Source of the DNA: Micavibrio sp.
Lineage (GTDB): Bacteria; Pseudomonadota; Alphaproteobacteria; Micavibrionales; Micavibrionaceae
Assembly (NCBI GenBank): GCA_027075555.1
Contig: JALTAZ010000124.1
Location: 1-33,049, forward strand
Reading direction: 5' to 3'
Length of the DNA stretch: 33,049 nucleotides
Below the pieces are notes generated by a model. It did not search any database. It was given only the letters and a program-made list of their open reading frames with translations, and was not told the DNA's origin. Shown here one piece after another: positions 7,927 through 15,798 of this stretch (position 1 is its first letter; every line of letters begins with the position of its first letter). The position numbers and the translations under genes were made by a program.

Positions 7927-9261
7927 ATGAGCGATAGTTACGAAGAATTTTGCAATACACATATGATACAGCACAGAGTTTGTGGAGTTGCCTATACCAT
8001 TGATGATTATCAACCGGTAATTTGTACCTATATAGGTGATCAACCTTTATATTATTTTGATGAAGAAGAAATTATCGAAGAAGAGGAAGGATTGTTTGAC
8101 CCTGAAGAATTGGGAATGCTAGCTCATGAAATTCAGGTTTTAAAAGAAAATCTTTTAGGAGAAGGATACGATACTTCAACAACTTATGTTGAAGAAAAGA
8201 CCATGAGGGCTTTTTTAGAGTTTTCTCAAAATATGGAAGATTTGAGTTTGGGTAATAATTTTTATCTTAACAGCCAAGATCAAAAAGAACGCCTTAATGA
8301 CATTAAATCTATTTTATTAGAAAGCCGTCTGGCATCTGCATATATAAATACTGCCGAAAAATATGGCGTAGAAATAATGATGAGCGAACAGGTTGAAAAG
8401 GCCTTTTATGATCGCCGCAGTGGGAGAATTTTGTTGTATCCTCATATGGATATTATGGATCAAATATTGCTGATAGTGCGAGAACTTCGCCGTCATTGGC
8501 AACATCGTCAGGGGGTTTTAATCAATCCTTTAACATTTATTCCTGAACATGCAATTTTGATTAACCGTGCGCAAGAGGCTGATTTATATGTTTCAGTTAT
8601 CCGCATAGCGTGGGAATTACAACTAGCTGGTAAAAAAGATGTGTGGGAGCGGGTTGAAAATTCTCCCTTATCTGATTTGGCAAGGGCTTATGCACGCGAA
8701 GCCTTCTTAGATTTTCGTACTATAAATAACGGTGTGGCAAGCGCATCGGTATTTGAGGCTTGGTTCTTATCTGAGCGTTGCCGTCAGAAAGATAAAAATA
8801 TTATTCAAGAAATGTTGGCTGATCACAATGGATATGTATTTGAAAATGATCAATCGTCACATAGTGTAACATCGGCATTGATTTCCGCCCTAGGGGAAAT
8901 GCCATTCGGCAAAAATTACCTATCTGCACATGCCCATATCATTATGGACGATCCGATATTTGCCGAGGTAAGAGATCGCTCTAACGCTAATTTCCTATGG
9001 TTTATAAAATTTGAACGGACTTTTAAAGAAGCGGAACAAGAATTGCAGTTGGACTCTGACTTATCCACACATGACGTGCGTCATGATTTGTATAACCAAA
9101 ATAGTCAGGATCAAAATAATGGCATCACAAAAACCGCAGACATTATTCAACTTTTTGAATACAAACCGCAAAAACGGATCACAGGCAAGGATTCAAAAAC
9201 TAAGAGACAAAGCGGACAAAGCGCTGATGTTATCGACTTTAGATGCTGGTCAGGCAAATGA
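7927..9261 (+). CDS. hypothetical protein, resembles DUF6782 putative metallopeptidase family
   Basis: 444 aa from the ATG at 7927; the frame also allows a TTG at 7915 but no ribosome binding site favours it. No signal peptide. A strongly acidic run (about residues 45-54, mostly Glu) follows the N-terminal domain. The middle segment LLIVRELRRHWQHRQG (about 181-196) resembles the helix that carries HELRH in alphaproteobacterial DUF6782 proteins as I recall them, but both His positions are Arg, so any protease activity would be lost. The motif NRAQEADLYV (213-222) and the WELQLAGKKDVWE helix follow. The next gene is a diverged paralogue and overlaps its 3' end by 143 bases in another frame. Family assignment is from memory; function is unknown. 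Confidence 0.7.
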   Translation: MSDSYEEFCNTHMIQHRVCGVAYTIDDYQPVICTYIGDQPLYYFDEEEIIEEEEGLFDPEELGMLAHEIQVLKENLLGEGYDTSTTYVEEKTMRAFLEFSQNMEDLSLGNNFYLNSQDQKERLNDIKSILLESRLASAYINTAEKYGVEIMMSEQVEKAFYDRRSGRILLYPHMDIMDQILLIVRELRRHWQHRQGVLINPLTFIPEHAILINRAQEADLYVSVIRIAWELQLAGKKDVWERVENSPLSDLARAYAREAFLDFRTINNGVASASVFEAWFLSERCRQKDKNIIQEMLADHNGYVFENDQSSHSVTSALISALGEMPFGKNYLSAHAHIIMDDPIFAEVRDRSNANFLWFIKFERTFKEAEQELQLDSDLSTHDVRHDLYNQNSQDQNNGITKTADIIQLFEYKPQKRITGKDSKTKRQSGQSADVIDFRCWSGK

Positions 9262-10336
9262 TAATTATGATGGCTTGGTTAATATAAACGCTAATAAACA
9301 TTTTGAGTATCTTGGCGGTGGCGGAGTTATGGAGTTTAAATCAAAAGAATCATATAAAAAAGTAATCAACTATGTTGATAATCTTAATAATGACTGTGAC
9401 AGTGATAAATCGTGGTATTTTGCAGAAATTTACTATGATAAAATGCCTGTAGATTTTTTTGATTTTGTACAAAATTATGAAATTTTTGATTACCAAGATT
9501 TACTTAGATGGTGTGTATCAATTATAGAGCAAAGCCCCTCGGCTCTTCTTATGCTTAAAGAAGCTATAGAAAAAGATTGGAAAATAGCCATTGATGATCT
9601 AAATGGTGGTGATTATTGCCTTGATATTGATAACAAGATTTTGATCTTAGATAATAATGCACTTACTCCCGCGGCTTTGGTACGTTCAAGCTATTTTAGG
9701 AATATTACACTTGTAACTATGGTTAAGGCCTTGCGTGATATTTGGCAGGAAAAACGTCATGGTGGTTTTGATGAGCAATATTCACCTGATAAAGTTTTAT
9801 TGATGGAGCGTTTACGAGCAGCCGATCTTGAAGTAATGGCTATATTAGTAATGTGGGAACTTCGCTCTGAAGGGTATAGCGATATATGGCGTCATATAAT
9901 TGGCTCTGAGATTGGGGATATGGCGATGGTCTTTTCTGGATATCTAGAGCGTGACCCAAGATCTCAATTTAATGCTAAAGGATTATTAGCTGCGTTTAAG
10001 CAATGGTTCAAGGACGCAGCGCGTGTTAATTCTTGTGATCATGATACGCTTGAATATCTTGATGAAGTTTTGGCAATTAGTGATGTTATAAATCCCTTTG
10101 GACATAAAACTCCAAGCAAAATAAATATAGAGATGATATCTTGCCTTCCTGATAAAACTGCATATTTGCAAGGGCAGGGCGCGGAAATTTTAGGCAATCC
10201 AACTTACTCATCAGTTGATGATGATATTAATCAAACGCATCTATTTCATATTATGCATGATCTTGAATCAGTTGTTGTAGGAAATGTAGCTTTTCGTGAT
10301 GCGAATTTAGCCCGCAAAATCTTTCCAGTTGAATAG
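9119..10336 (+). CDS. hypothetical protein, diverged paralogue of the upstream gene
   Basis: 405 aa from the ATG at 9119, chosen because AGGA lies 8 bases upstream and the protein starts with a plausible MASQKPQTLFNFL. This start overlaps the previous gene by 143 bases in a different frame. A later ATG at 9329 is the alternative. The C-terminal half matches its neighbour in pattern: TLVTMVKALRDIWQEKRHG, then LMERLRAADLEVMAILVMWELRSEGYSDIW, against NRAQEADLYVSVIRIAWELQLAGKKDVW. The helix that holds the metal motif in relatives is even more altered here (KALRDIW). No signal peptide or membrane segment. Likely a tandem duplication product; function is unknown. Confidence 0.7.
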   Translation: MASQKPQTLFNFLNTNRKNGSQARIQKLRDKADKALMLSTLDAGQANDNYDGLVNINANKHFEYLGGGGVMEFKSKESYKKVINYVDNLNNDCDSDKSWYFAEIYYDKMPVDFFDFVQNYEIFDYQDLLRWCVSIIEQSPSALLMLKEAIEKDWKIAIDDLNGGDYCLDIDNKILILDNNALTPAALVRSSYFRNITLVTMVKALRDIWQEKRHGGFDEQYSPDKVLLMERLRAADLEVMAILVMWELRSEGYSDIWRHIIGSEIGDMAMVFSGYLERDPRSQFNAKGLLAAFKQWFKDAARVNSCDHDTLEYLDEVLAISDVINPFGHKTPSKINIEMISCLPDKTAYLQGQGAEILGNPTYSSVDDDINQTHLFHIMHDLESVVVGNVAFRDANLARKIFPVE

Positions 10337-10509
10337 ATTATATTTAAAAAAAAATCTTTCCCGCATTACATCATAAATGCTTAAATCACTATATCACTAT
10401 ATTTGCTTTTAGAGTGTAAATTTTTATATGATGGTTTTTTTAAAGTGAAATAACTCTTTGGTCATAATATCATAGATGTTTGTCATTTTTATGTGAAAAG
10501 GAATTGCGC

Positions 10510-10887
10510 ATGTATAAACAAGGTGAGATTATCAGCGTAAATTGGCATATGGGTGTTGAACATGATGGTATATATACCGCTAAAGGCACGGTTATTTCTG
10601 GATCAAAGCGCGTAGGTTATGTAGTAGAGGAAAGCATAGAAGAATTCTCTGGTGGTCGCAAAATCCGCTCTAAAGGTTTTCCAAGTGATTTATCAGGCGC
10701 GCAGATAGAGCGCAACGCTAGGGCAAGAATAGGCAAGTCCTATAATTTATTTGGTTATAATTGCCAGCATTTCGCAACTGAATGTCACGGCAGCAAACAA
10801 TCAAAGCAGCTTCGTTCAACTCTTTGGAGTATTGCAGGAATTGCTTTAATTGGAATATTAACCAAAGGGCGTATCTGGCGTGTTTAA
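10510..10887 (+). CDS. LRAT-like NlpC/P60-superfamily protein with C-terminal membrane anchor
   Basis: 125 aa from the ATG at 10510, chosen because AAAGG lies upstream and the domain begins at once; a TTG at 10480 is in frame but less likely. The fold follows the lecithin:retinol acyltransferase pattern: GVEHDGIYTAKGTVI (His18), then SIEEFSGGRKIRSKGFP, then YNLFGYNCQHFATEC with Cys85 in the NC-x-HF motif. These give the Cys and His of a permuted NlpC/P60 thiol enzyme. Residues about 104-118 (TLWSIAGIALIGILT) form one hydrophobic helix near the C-terminus, as in many LRAT proteins. Bacterial members are poorly characterised; an acyltransferase or (phospho)lipid thioesterase role is inference. 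It follows the DUF6782-like pair on the same strand. Confidence 0.82.
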   Translation: MYKQGEIISVNWHMGVEHDGIYTAKGTVISGSKRVGYVVEESIEEFSGGRKIRSKGFPSDLSGAQIERNARARIGKSYNLFGYNCQHFATECHGSKQSKQLRSTLWSIAGIALIGILTKGRIWRV

Positions 10888-10913
10888 AGTTTATAGATAG
10901 AGCTTTAACCCCC

Positions 10914-12311
10914 CTAAAAATCCCATTGCGTACGGAAGTTATAAACGACCGGATCATCATCGGCAACAACTGCTTTATTATCTGTGTTAACATCTGTTAT
11001 ATTTGCCATTAAACGAACATGGTCGCTTAAATACCAATTAACCCCAAAACTAATATTATTTAGTTCTCCCCCAGTAATATTTGCATCTTCATCATTTAGA
11101 TCAAGATTTTCATAACGTGCGAGAATTTCCCAAGCTCCGTAATTTCCGCTCTTAATATCAAATGGATTTTTTGGCTTTACGCGTCCAAAATATCCTTTTT
11201 TATATGGGCGTTGCTCTCCTGTTATTATCCAGCTTCCTTGCGCGTAATAGCCATCAAAACTTGCATCTTTATTTTCATTACTACGATTTAGATCAGCTTT
11301 AAAATACTCACTTTGAAAGCTTACAGAACCAAAAATTGCGGCTGTTTCCAAACCATAAATTGTTACGCCATCAACCGAAGAAATGCTTCTTGTATCAACA
11401 ATGTTATCACCGTCACCAGCAGGCTTTGCTTTAAATTGTACAGAGCCAGTTGGCAAGCGGTGGCTTATCCCTAAACCAAGATGCAATACATTATCTGTTT
11501 CTAGGTCATATAAGCCCAATGCATTGATTGAACCGCGTATATCAAATGATACGTCTTCATCTTCTCCAGTATCATCATTTCCAGCATCTTCATTAAATAT
11601 GCCAGCTCTTAGTGACCAGTTATCACCACTTGATATGGTATCTATGCCAATGATTTCAGAACGTGTAAAAGCGTTAGTTGCTGCGGCTCGTTCTATAAAC
11701 ATAATATAATTAGAACTTATAGTTTGCTCCATTCCTAAAGACGGCTTTTGATTTCCAATTTTTATATCGGTGGTTCCAATTCCTGTGTAAGTAAGGCTCA
11801 TTTCCTTAAAATTTACATTCTCTTCGGCAAAATCTATTTCGGATTTATATTTAAAATCCTTGCCCAGATTTCCTTTAAATCCTAATCGCGCCCTTCTAAA
11901 GTTAGAATTATTTGCGTGATCTTTTTTATCATCATTAAATTGTGTGCTGTCCAAATGAACACGACCAAATGGCTGAAACGAATATTTGCCGTCTATTGCT
12001 TCAATTTTTGGCATGGGCTTCATAGTAATCTTTACGTTTGAGTCATTCCCACCCTTAGCGATTTTCTTTACCTCTTCAAAATCTTTTTTTGAACCGCGTT
12101 TTTGAGCTTCTAGCTCTATTTTTTGCTGTTCTATAATTTTATTTTGCTGCTCAACCACCTTTGAGAGATTTTGCACTTGAGAAGAAAGCGCTTGTAACTG
12201 TTTTTGTATTTCCTCAATAGATATCTGATCTTTTGCAGCAGATGCAGGAATTGCAGTTGATGATAAAATTAGCAAAGATGCACATGCGCAAATAATTGTT
12301 CTTTTGGACAT
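10914..12311 (-). CDS. OprO/OprP-type outer-membrane porin
   Basis: 465 aa with a signal peptide (cleavage near residue 25, SAAKDQ). Residues about 30-75 form a coiled coil (EIQKQLQALSSQVQNLSKVV and on), a periplasmic trimer stalk seen in this porin family. From about 110 on come the beta-barrel repeats, starting FQPFGRVHLD and FRRARLGFKGNLGKDFKYKSEIDF, both typical of phosphate-selective porin O/P. The chain ends in the aromatic residue Phe (RTQWDF), the usual signal for outer-membrane insertion. A promoter is visible upstream (12355-12384). The substrate cannot be read from sequence: family members carry phosphate or pyrophosphate, but other anions are possible. It lies convergent to the LRAT-like gene. 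Confidence 0.9.
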   Translation of the reverse strand: MSKRTIICACASLLILSSTAIPASAAKDQISIEEIQKQLQALSSQVQNLSKVVEQQNKIIEQQKIELEAQKRGSKKDFEEVKKIAKGGNDSNVKITMKPMPKIEAIDGKYSFQPFGRVHLDSTQFNDDKKDHANNSNFRRARLGFKGNLGKDFKYKSEIDFAEENVNFKEMSLTYTGIGTTDIKIGNQKPSLGMEQTISSNYIMFIERAAATNAFTRSEIIGIDTISSGDNWSLRAGIFNEDAGNDDTGEDEDVSFDIRGSINALGLYDLETDNVLHLGLGISHRLPTGSVQFKAKPAGDGDNIVDTRSISSVDGVTIYGLETAAIFGSVSFQSEYFKADLNRSNENKDASFDGYYAQGSWIITGEQRPYKKGYFGRVKPKNPFDIKSGNYGAWEILARYENLDLNDEDANITGGELNNISFGVNWYLSDHVRLMANITDVNTDNKAVVADDDPVVYNFRTQWDF

Positions 12312-12354
12312 TTTTCACTCAATTCTTTAATCGTCGCCTTAGGTTAAGTAATGC

Positions 12355-12384
12355 CTTATAGGGTAAATATGAAGTTTTTTGCAA
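12355..12384 (-). promoter_or_regulatory. promoter of the porin gene
   Basis: On the minus strand TTGCAA (12379-12384), an 18-base spacer and TATAAG (12355-12360) form a reasonable sigma-70 promoter, with a leader of about 35 bases to the porin ATG. It separates the porin from the Moco operon. Confidence 0.5.
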
Positions 12385-12439
12385 GTTTTTTTATTTTAAA
12401 AAAGCGGGCATTGGTATAATTCCTGTTTTTCCTTGTATT

Positions 12440-13192
12440 TTATATCAGTGAAACAAGAAGTCTTATCGATACATACAATATCAAGGCAGAGGTTAAAAGC
12501 CGCAAAATATCAGGATTTAACTTTGCTGCGCTCATATAAGAGCCAATTTGACCACCAATAAAAACAGCAGGAAATAACAGCCAATATCCAGTTATATTTA
12601 AAATCATACCTAAATTATCAAGTTTCATTGCCTGCCCAATTATTCCTGATAAAGAATTTACTAATATAAATATGCTGCAAGTTGCCGCAATCTTTTTTGC
12701 ATTATCCCATTTCATCATATAAAGAATAGGGGCAAGAAATATCCCTCCTCCTATTCCTACAAGTCCTGCCAATAGTCCTAAAATTCCACCAATTATAAGG
12801 GGAACTATAGGGTTTTCATTTATAATAACATTATCAAGATTATATTGTTTTTGCCCAGTAATAAGCATACGTGTTCCAGATAGCAATAGTGAGAAGCCTA
12901 ATAACCCAGTAAATATTTCTTTAGAAATATCGATATATCCGCCAATCCATGCCGCGGGAACAGATGTTATTATCCATGGGGCAATTCGTTTAAGGTCAAT
13001 ATGATCTGCCTTATAGAATCTGTATGCTCCACCACTAACCACTATTAAATTACATATCAGGGCAATAGATGGCAAAATCCTGTAATCGGTATTGGTTAAA
13101 ACTAACAACGCGCTGTAGGTTGAGCCACCACCAAAACCCACTACGGCATAAAGTAGAGCAGTTATAAAAAATGCTCCTGATAATGCAATCAT
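12440..13192 (-). CDS. TauE/SafE-family anion (sulfite/organosulfur) exporter
   Basis: 250 aa, almost wholly hydrophobic with about eight predicted membrane helices. The repeated glycine-rich pattern of the family is present in both halves: AVVGFGGGSTYSALLVLTN near the N-terminus and LLAGLVGIGGGIFLAPILY at the centre. TauE/SafE (formerly DUF81) proteins are thought to export sulfite, sulfoacetate or similar anions. The gene overlaps orf113 by ATGA and is the last of the Moco operon. The link with molybdenum may be through sulfur or oxyanion handling, which is inference; I cannot name the substrate. Confidence 0.88.
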   Translation of the reverse strand: MIALSGAFFITALLYAVVGFGGGSTYSALLVLTNTDYRILPSIALICNLIVVSGGAYRFYKADHIDLKRIAPWIITSVPAAWIGGYIDISKEIFTGLLGFSLLLSGTRMLITGQKQYNLDNVIINENPIVPLIIGGILGLLAGLVGIGGGIFLAPILYMMKWDNAKKIAATCSIFILVNSLSGIIGQAMKLDNLGMILNITGYWLLFPAVFIGGQIGSYMSAAKLNPDILRLLTSALILYVSIRLLVSLI

Positions 13193-13530
13193 GCTTTATC
13201 TACCCTTTGCCTTTTATCGCTTTTTAAATCAACTTGCAGGGTAATTGTTAGATTTCCTATTTTTTGTTGCAGCCCCTCTTTAGAGCGCCCCATATCCGCA
13301 AGTTTTTGAACATGATCGGGTGGAACAATCAAACTTATATATATATCTCTTTCATCTACAGCTAGCTTTGATTCCATTATATCTGATAATCCTTTAGGGT
13401 TTATCAGAGCTATAAGATTTTTACCAAGTAAGTTTAAATCTATATGCAGGCAATCACCAATCAACAGTTTTTCAAGCTCTTCTTGAGTTATTTTGAATCT
13501 AATATTTTGGTTTTTAAGTCTAACATTCAT
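13189..13530 (-). CDS. hypothetical protein (113 aa) in the Moco operon
   Basis: The protein begins MNVRLKNQNIRFKITQEELEKL and seems to be a small alpha/beta domain, with no membrane segment. The start at 13530 is fixed by AGGAGG 10 bases upstream and by ATGA coupling with mobA; its own stop overlaps the tauE start in the same way. Similar short proteins with an MNVRLKN-like start turn up beside molybdenum cofactor genes in my memory of annotated genomes (possibly DUF7009), but I am not sure. Its tight coupling to mobA and tauE suggests a role in cofactor or sulfur handling. Confidence 0.8.
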   Translation of the reverse strand: MNVRLKNQNIRFKITQEELEKLLIGDCLHIDLNLLGKNLIALINPKGLSDIMESKLAVDERDIYISLIVPPDHVQKLADMGRSKEGLQQKIGNLTITLQVDLKSDKRQRVDKA

Positions 13531-14063
13531 GAGCTTATAACCTCCTGCCATTGTTCTGGTGTATTGGCATTTTTCATGTAATCTTTATATATATAGGGAA
13601 GATCAATAGCCATTATATCCATAATTGATAATAGTTCTTTAACTGACCTAACACGCGCCTTAGGGGGATTTGTTCTCAATATTGCAGGCAAGGGGTAATT
13701 ATAAAAATATCCACCATTTTTTTGCTCTGTTTGCTCTGCCTGCTCTATAAGTAAGTTCAAAATATCAGGGTTGAGAAATGGCATATCAACTGGAAGGAAT
13801 AAAATCTTTTCATAATTACTTAATTTTTCCAGCAAATCATAAATCGCATATGCAGGACCTTCAAAAGGTGAGATATCGGGAATAGTATTATCATACCCCT
13901 TTATATTACCGCTGATAAAAATATCTCTAATGTATGATTGCTTTAATAAAGCAATCATATGATCAATTAGTTTTTTGCCATTATAGTCAAGCAAGGCTTT
14001 ATTTTTTCCCATACGAGAGGATTTACCGCCTGCTAAAACTACTCCTGCAATATTATTAACCAT
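13527..14063 (-). CDS. mobA: molybdenum cofactor guanylyltransferase MobA
   Basis: Joins GMP from GTP to Mo-molybdopterin to make MGD, the form needed by NarG; cytoplasmic. It is 178 aa, near the family norm. The nucleotide loop VVLAGGKSSRMGKNKALL (about residues 8-25) and the metal-binding LPVDMPFL (about 91-98) are clear. It overlaps moaE by 8 bases and orf113 by 4 bases (ATGA). The presence of MobA matches the bis-MGD enzyme encoded just upstream. Confidence 0.93.
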   Translation of the reverse strand: MVNNIAGVVLAGGKSSRMGKNKALLDYNGKKLIDHMIALLKQSYIRDIFISGNIKGYDNTIPDISPFEGPAYAIYDLLEKLSNYEKILFLPVDMPFLNPDILNLLIEQAEQTEQKNGGYFYNYPLPAILRTNPPKARVRSVKELLSIMDIMAIDLPYIYKDYMKNANTPEQWQEVISS

Positions 14064-14505
14064 TACTTTCTTGCCTTAATGAATGACCAGGAAGCCAACT
14101 AGAGCGCCCATATTTGTAATGTTCTTGCTTCCATATGGGGCTGCGTTTTTTTATTTCTTCTATTACATAGCGACAAGCATCAAAGCTTTCAGCTCTATGA
14201 GTTGAGCTAATGGCAATAATAATACTAATACCGCCTATTGGTAGATCACCTTTATAATGATTTATATATATTTTTATATCTTTCCACTTATTGCATGCTT
14301 CTTTTGCTATATCTTCAAAGCTTTGCCTTGATAAAGTGTCATGCATGTCATAGGTGATTCCTTGCACGTTTTGCCCTTGATGATTATTACGCACCGCCCC
14401 TATAAATAAATCTATTGCACCATGGGCTGGATCACATACAAAATTATATGCATCTTGAATATCTAAAATTTCATTTGATATATTAACGGATATTTGTTTG
14501 CTCAT
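14056..14505 (-). CDS. moaE: molybdopterin synthase catalytic subunit MoaE
   Basis: Large subunit of MPT synthase; with thiocarboxylated MoaD it converts cPMP to molybdopterin. 149 aa from the ATG at 14505, chosen over an earlier in-frame start at 14523 because AGGGA sits upstream and the family begins here. Typical segments are GAIDLFIGAVRNNHQG (about residues 30-45), the IGGISIIIAISSTHRAESFDACRYVIEEIKKRSPIWKQE block and the YKYGRSSWLPG end. It begins 6 bases after moaD. Confidence 0.95.
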   Translation of the reverse strand: MSKQISVNISNEILDIQDAYNFVCDPAHGAIDLFIGAVRNNHQGQNVQGITYDMHDTLSRQSFEDIAKEACNKWKDIKIYINHYKGDLPIGGISIIIAISSTHRAESFDACRYVIEEIKKRSPIWKQEHYKYGRSSWLPGHSLRQESNG

Positions 14506-14510
14506 TGTCC

Positions 14511-14768
14511 CTAGCCCCCACATACTGGCGGTAATATTGAAAGGGTGGCATCATCATTTAATATATAATCATCTTGTAAAATAGAATCCTCATTTGAAAT
14601 AACAGAGCTTTGCACCAGACTCTTAGCATTTAGTTTGTCTTGAATTACGGCTTTTATATCGGCAATAGAGCTTTCTTTTGGCACAGAAAACTCTATGTCA
14701 TCACCGAATTTACGAAAAGCTCCATAATATTTGACTTTAACATTTATCTTACTATTTATCTTATCCAC
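14511..14768 (-). CDS. moaD: molybdopterin synthase sulfur carrier subunit MoaD
   Basis: Ubiquitin-like sulfur carrier; its C-terminal glycine is thiocarboxylated to supply the dithiolene sulfurs. The chain ends LSILPPVCGG, giving the needed terminal Gly-Gly. The start is not obvious. The frame is open to 14810 within moaCB, but no ATG lies near the expected N-terminus, so I choose the GTG at 14768, whose codon overlaps the moaCB stop (GTGGATAA). That gives 85 aa, normal for MoaD. Confidence 0.9.
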   Translation of the reverse strand: MDKINSKINVKVKYYGAFRKFGDDIEFSVPKESSIADIKAVIQDKLNAKSLVQSSVISNEDSILQDDYILNDDATLSILPPVCGG

Positions 14769-15792
14769 AGCAACCAAATCCCTGTTTTGCAATTTTGTTA
14801 AGTGCATCACCTAAAAACGGCTCTAATATATCCCAGCATTCTTTAACCGCCTTGGGCGATCCAGGAAAGGCAATCACAAGGGTTGAGCCAACCATTCCTG
14901 CGGTCATGCGCGATAGCCAAGCCGTATCTGTATAATGTAAACTTTCACTGCGCAAAATATCGCCAAGCCCATGCATCATGCGGTCACTGATTTTTTCTAA
15001 AATATCAGGAGTTACATCTCTTGGTCCTGGACCTGTTCCACCTGAAGCAATTAAAAGTTCTGGTTTGTACTTGTGACATATTGCAAGGATATTTTCTTCT
15101 ATTTGCTTTGCATCATCGGGAATAATATTTTGGGCGACTATATTTGCTCCTTGAGTTTCTAATATTTCCTTTAATATTGTTCCTGATTCGTCTTTATATT
15201 TTCCACTAGCTGCTCTGTCACTCATCACTAATAAAGCAGCCTTCTTACCTTTAAGGCTTTTACCATCTGGAAGTTGATCTCTTAGCCAATCGGGAATACC
15301 ATTAGGGTTGATGTAAACTCCGCTTTTACCACCTATCTTTACCAATAATTTGATACCCCCAATTTCAAGGTTAGGATCAACGCCTTTGGTTAAATCCCAT
15401 ATGGTAAGTAAAGCATTATTAACCCCTGCGATAGCCTCCATTTCCACACCAGTTTTAGCAAAAGCAATGGCTTGGCAATAAATATCAATGCTGTTGCTTT
15501 CATCATTAAGGGCGCAGTGAATAGTTACCTGATCTAATGGTAATGTATGGCACATTGGAATCATATCAGGTGTTTTTTTTGCGCCGTTTATCCCTGCGAC
15601 TTCGGCTAAAGCCAATACATCGCCCTTTGGTAATGTTTTACACTTAACATGCTCATATGCTTCTTTTCCCATTTTAATTGTTCCAACAGCTATGGCTTTG
15701 CGGCGGGTAGGGCGCTTACGACCAACATCAATCATTTTAAAATTTGGCTTATTTGCCATTGGAAATTCAATCATATTATCTAACTTTGCCAT
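14761..15792 (-). CDS. bifunctional MoaC-MoaB/MogA fusion protein
   Basis: 343 aa with two Moco domains. Residues about 15-165 are MoaC (cyclic pyranopterin monophosphate synthase), with GAKKTPDMIPMCHTLPLDQV (70-89) and the GVEMEAIAGVNNALLTIWDL segment (115-134). Residues about 183-343 are a MoaB/MogA adenylyltransferase-type domain with ALLVMSDRAASGKYKDESG and the SGGTGPGPRDVTPD loop (250-263). The fusion joins cPMP formation to molybdopterin adenylylation. Fused MoaC/MogA proteins are known but uncommon. The AGGAGG formed by the last Gly-Gly codons of moaA serves as its ribosome binding site. Confidence 0.95.
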   Translation of the reverse strand: MAKLDNMIEFPMANKPNFKMIDVGRKRPTRRKAIAVGTIKMGKEAYEHVKCKTLPKGDVLALAEVAGINGAKKTPDMIPMCHTLPLDQVTIHCALNDESNSIDIYCQAIAFAKTGVEMEAIAGVNNALLTIWDLTKGVDPNLEIGGIKLLVKIGGKSGVYINPNGIPDWLRDQLPDGKSLKGKKAALLVMSDRAASGKYKDESGTILKEILETQGANIVAQNIIPDDAKQIEENILAICHKYKPELLIASGGTGPGPRDVTPDILEKISDRMMHGLGDILRSESLHYTDTAWLSRMTAGMVGSTLVIAFPGSPKAVKECWDILEPFLGDALNKIAKQGFGCCG

Positions 15793-15798
15793 GATATT

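Noticed and set aside
10914-12311. Porin as a dedicated nitrate channel
   Set aside because: It has its own promoter with no FNR box, and the family is best known for phosphate; position alone is not enough.
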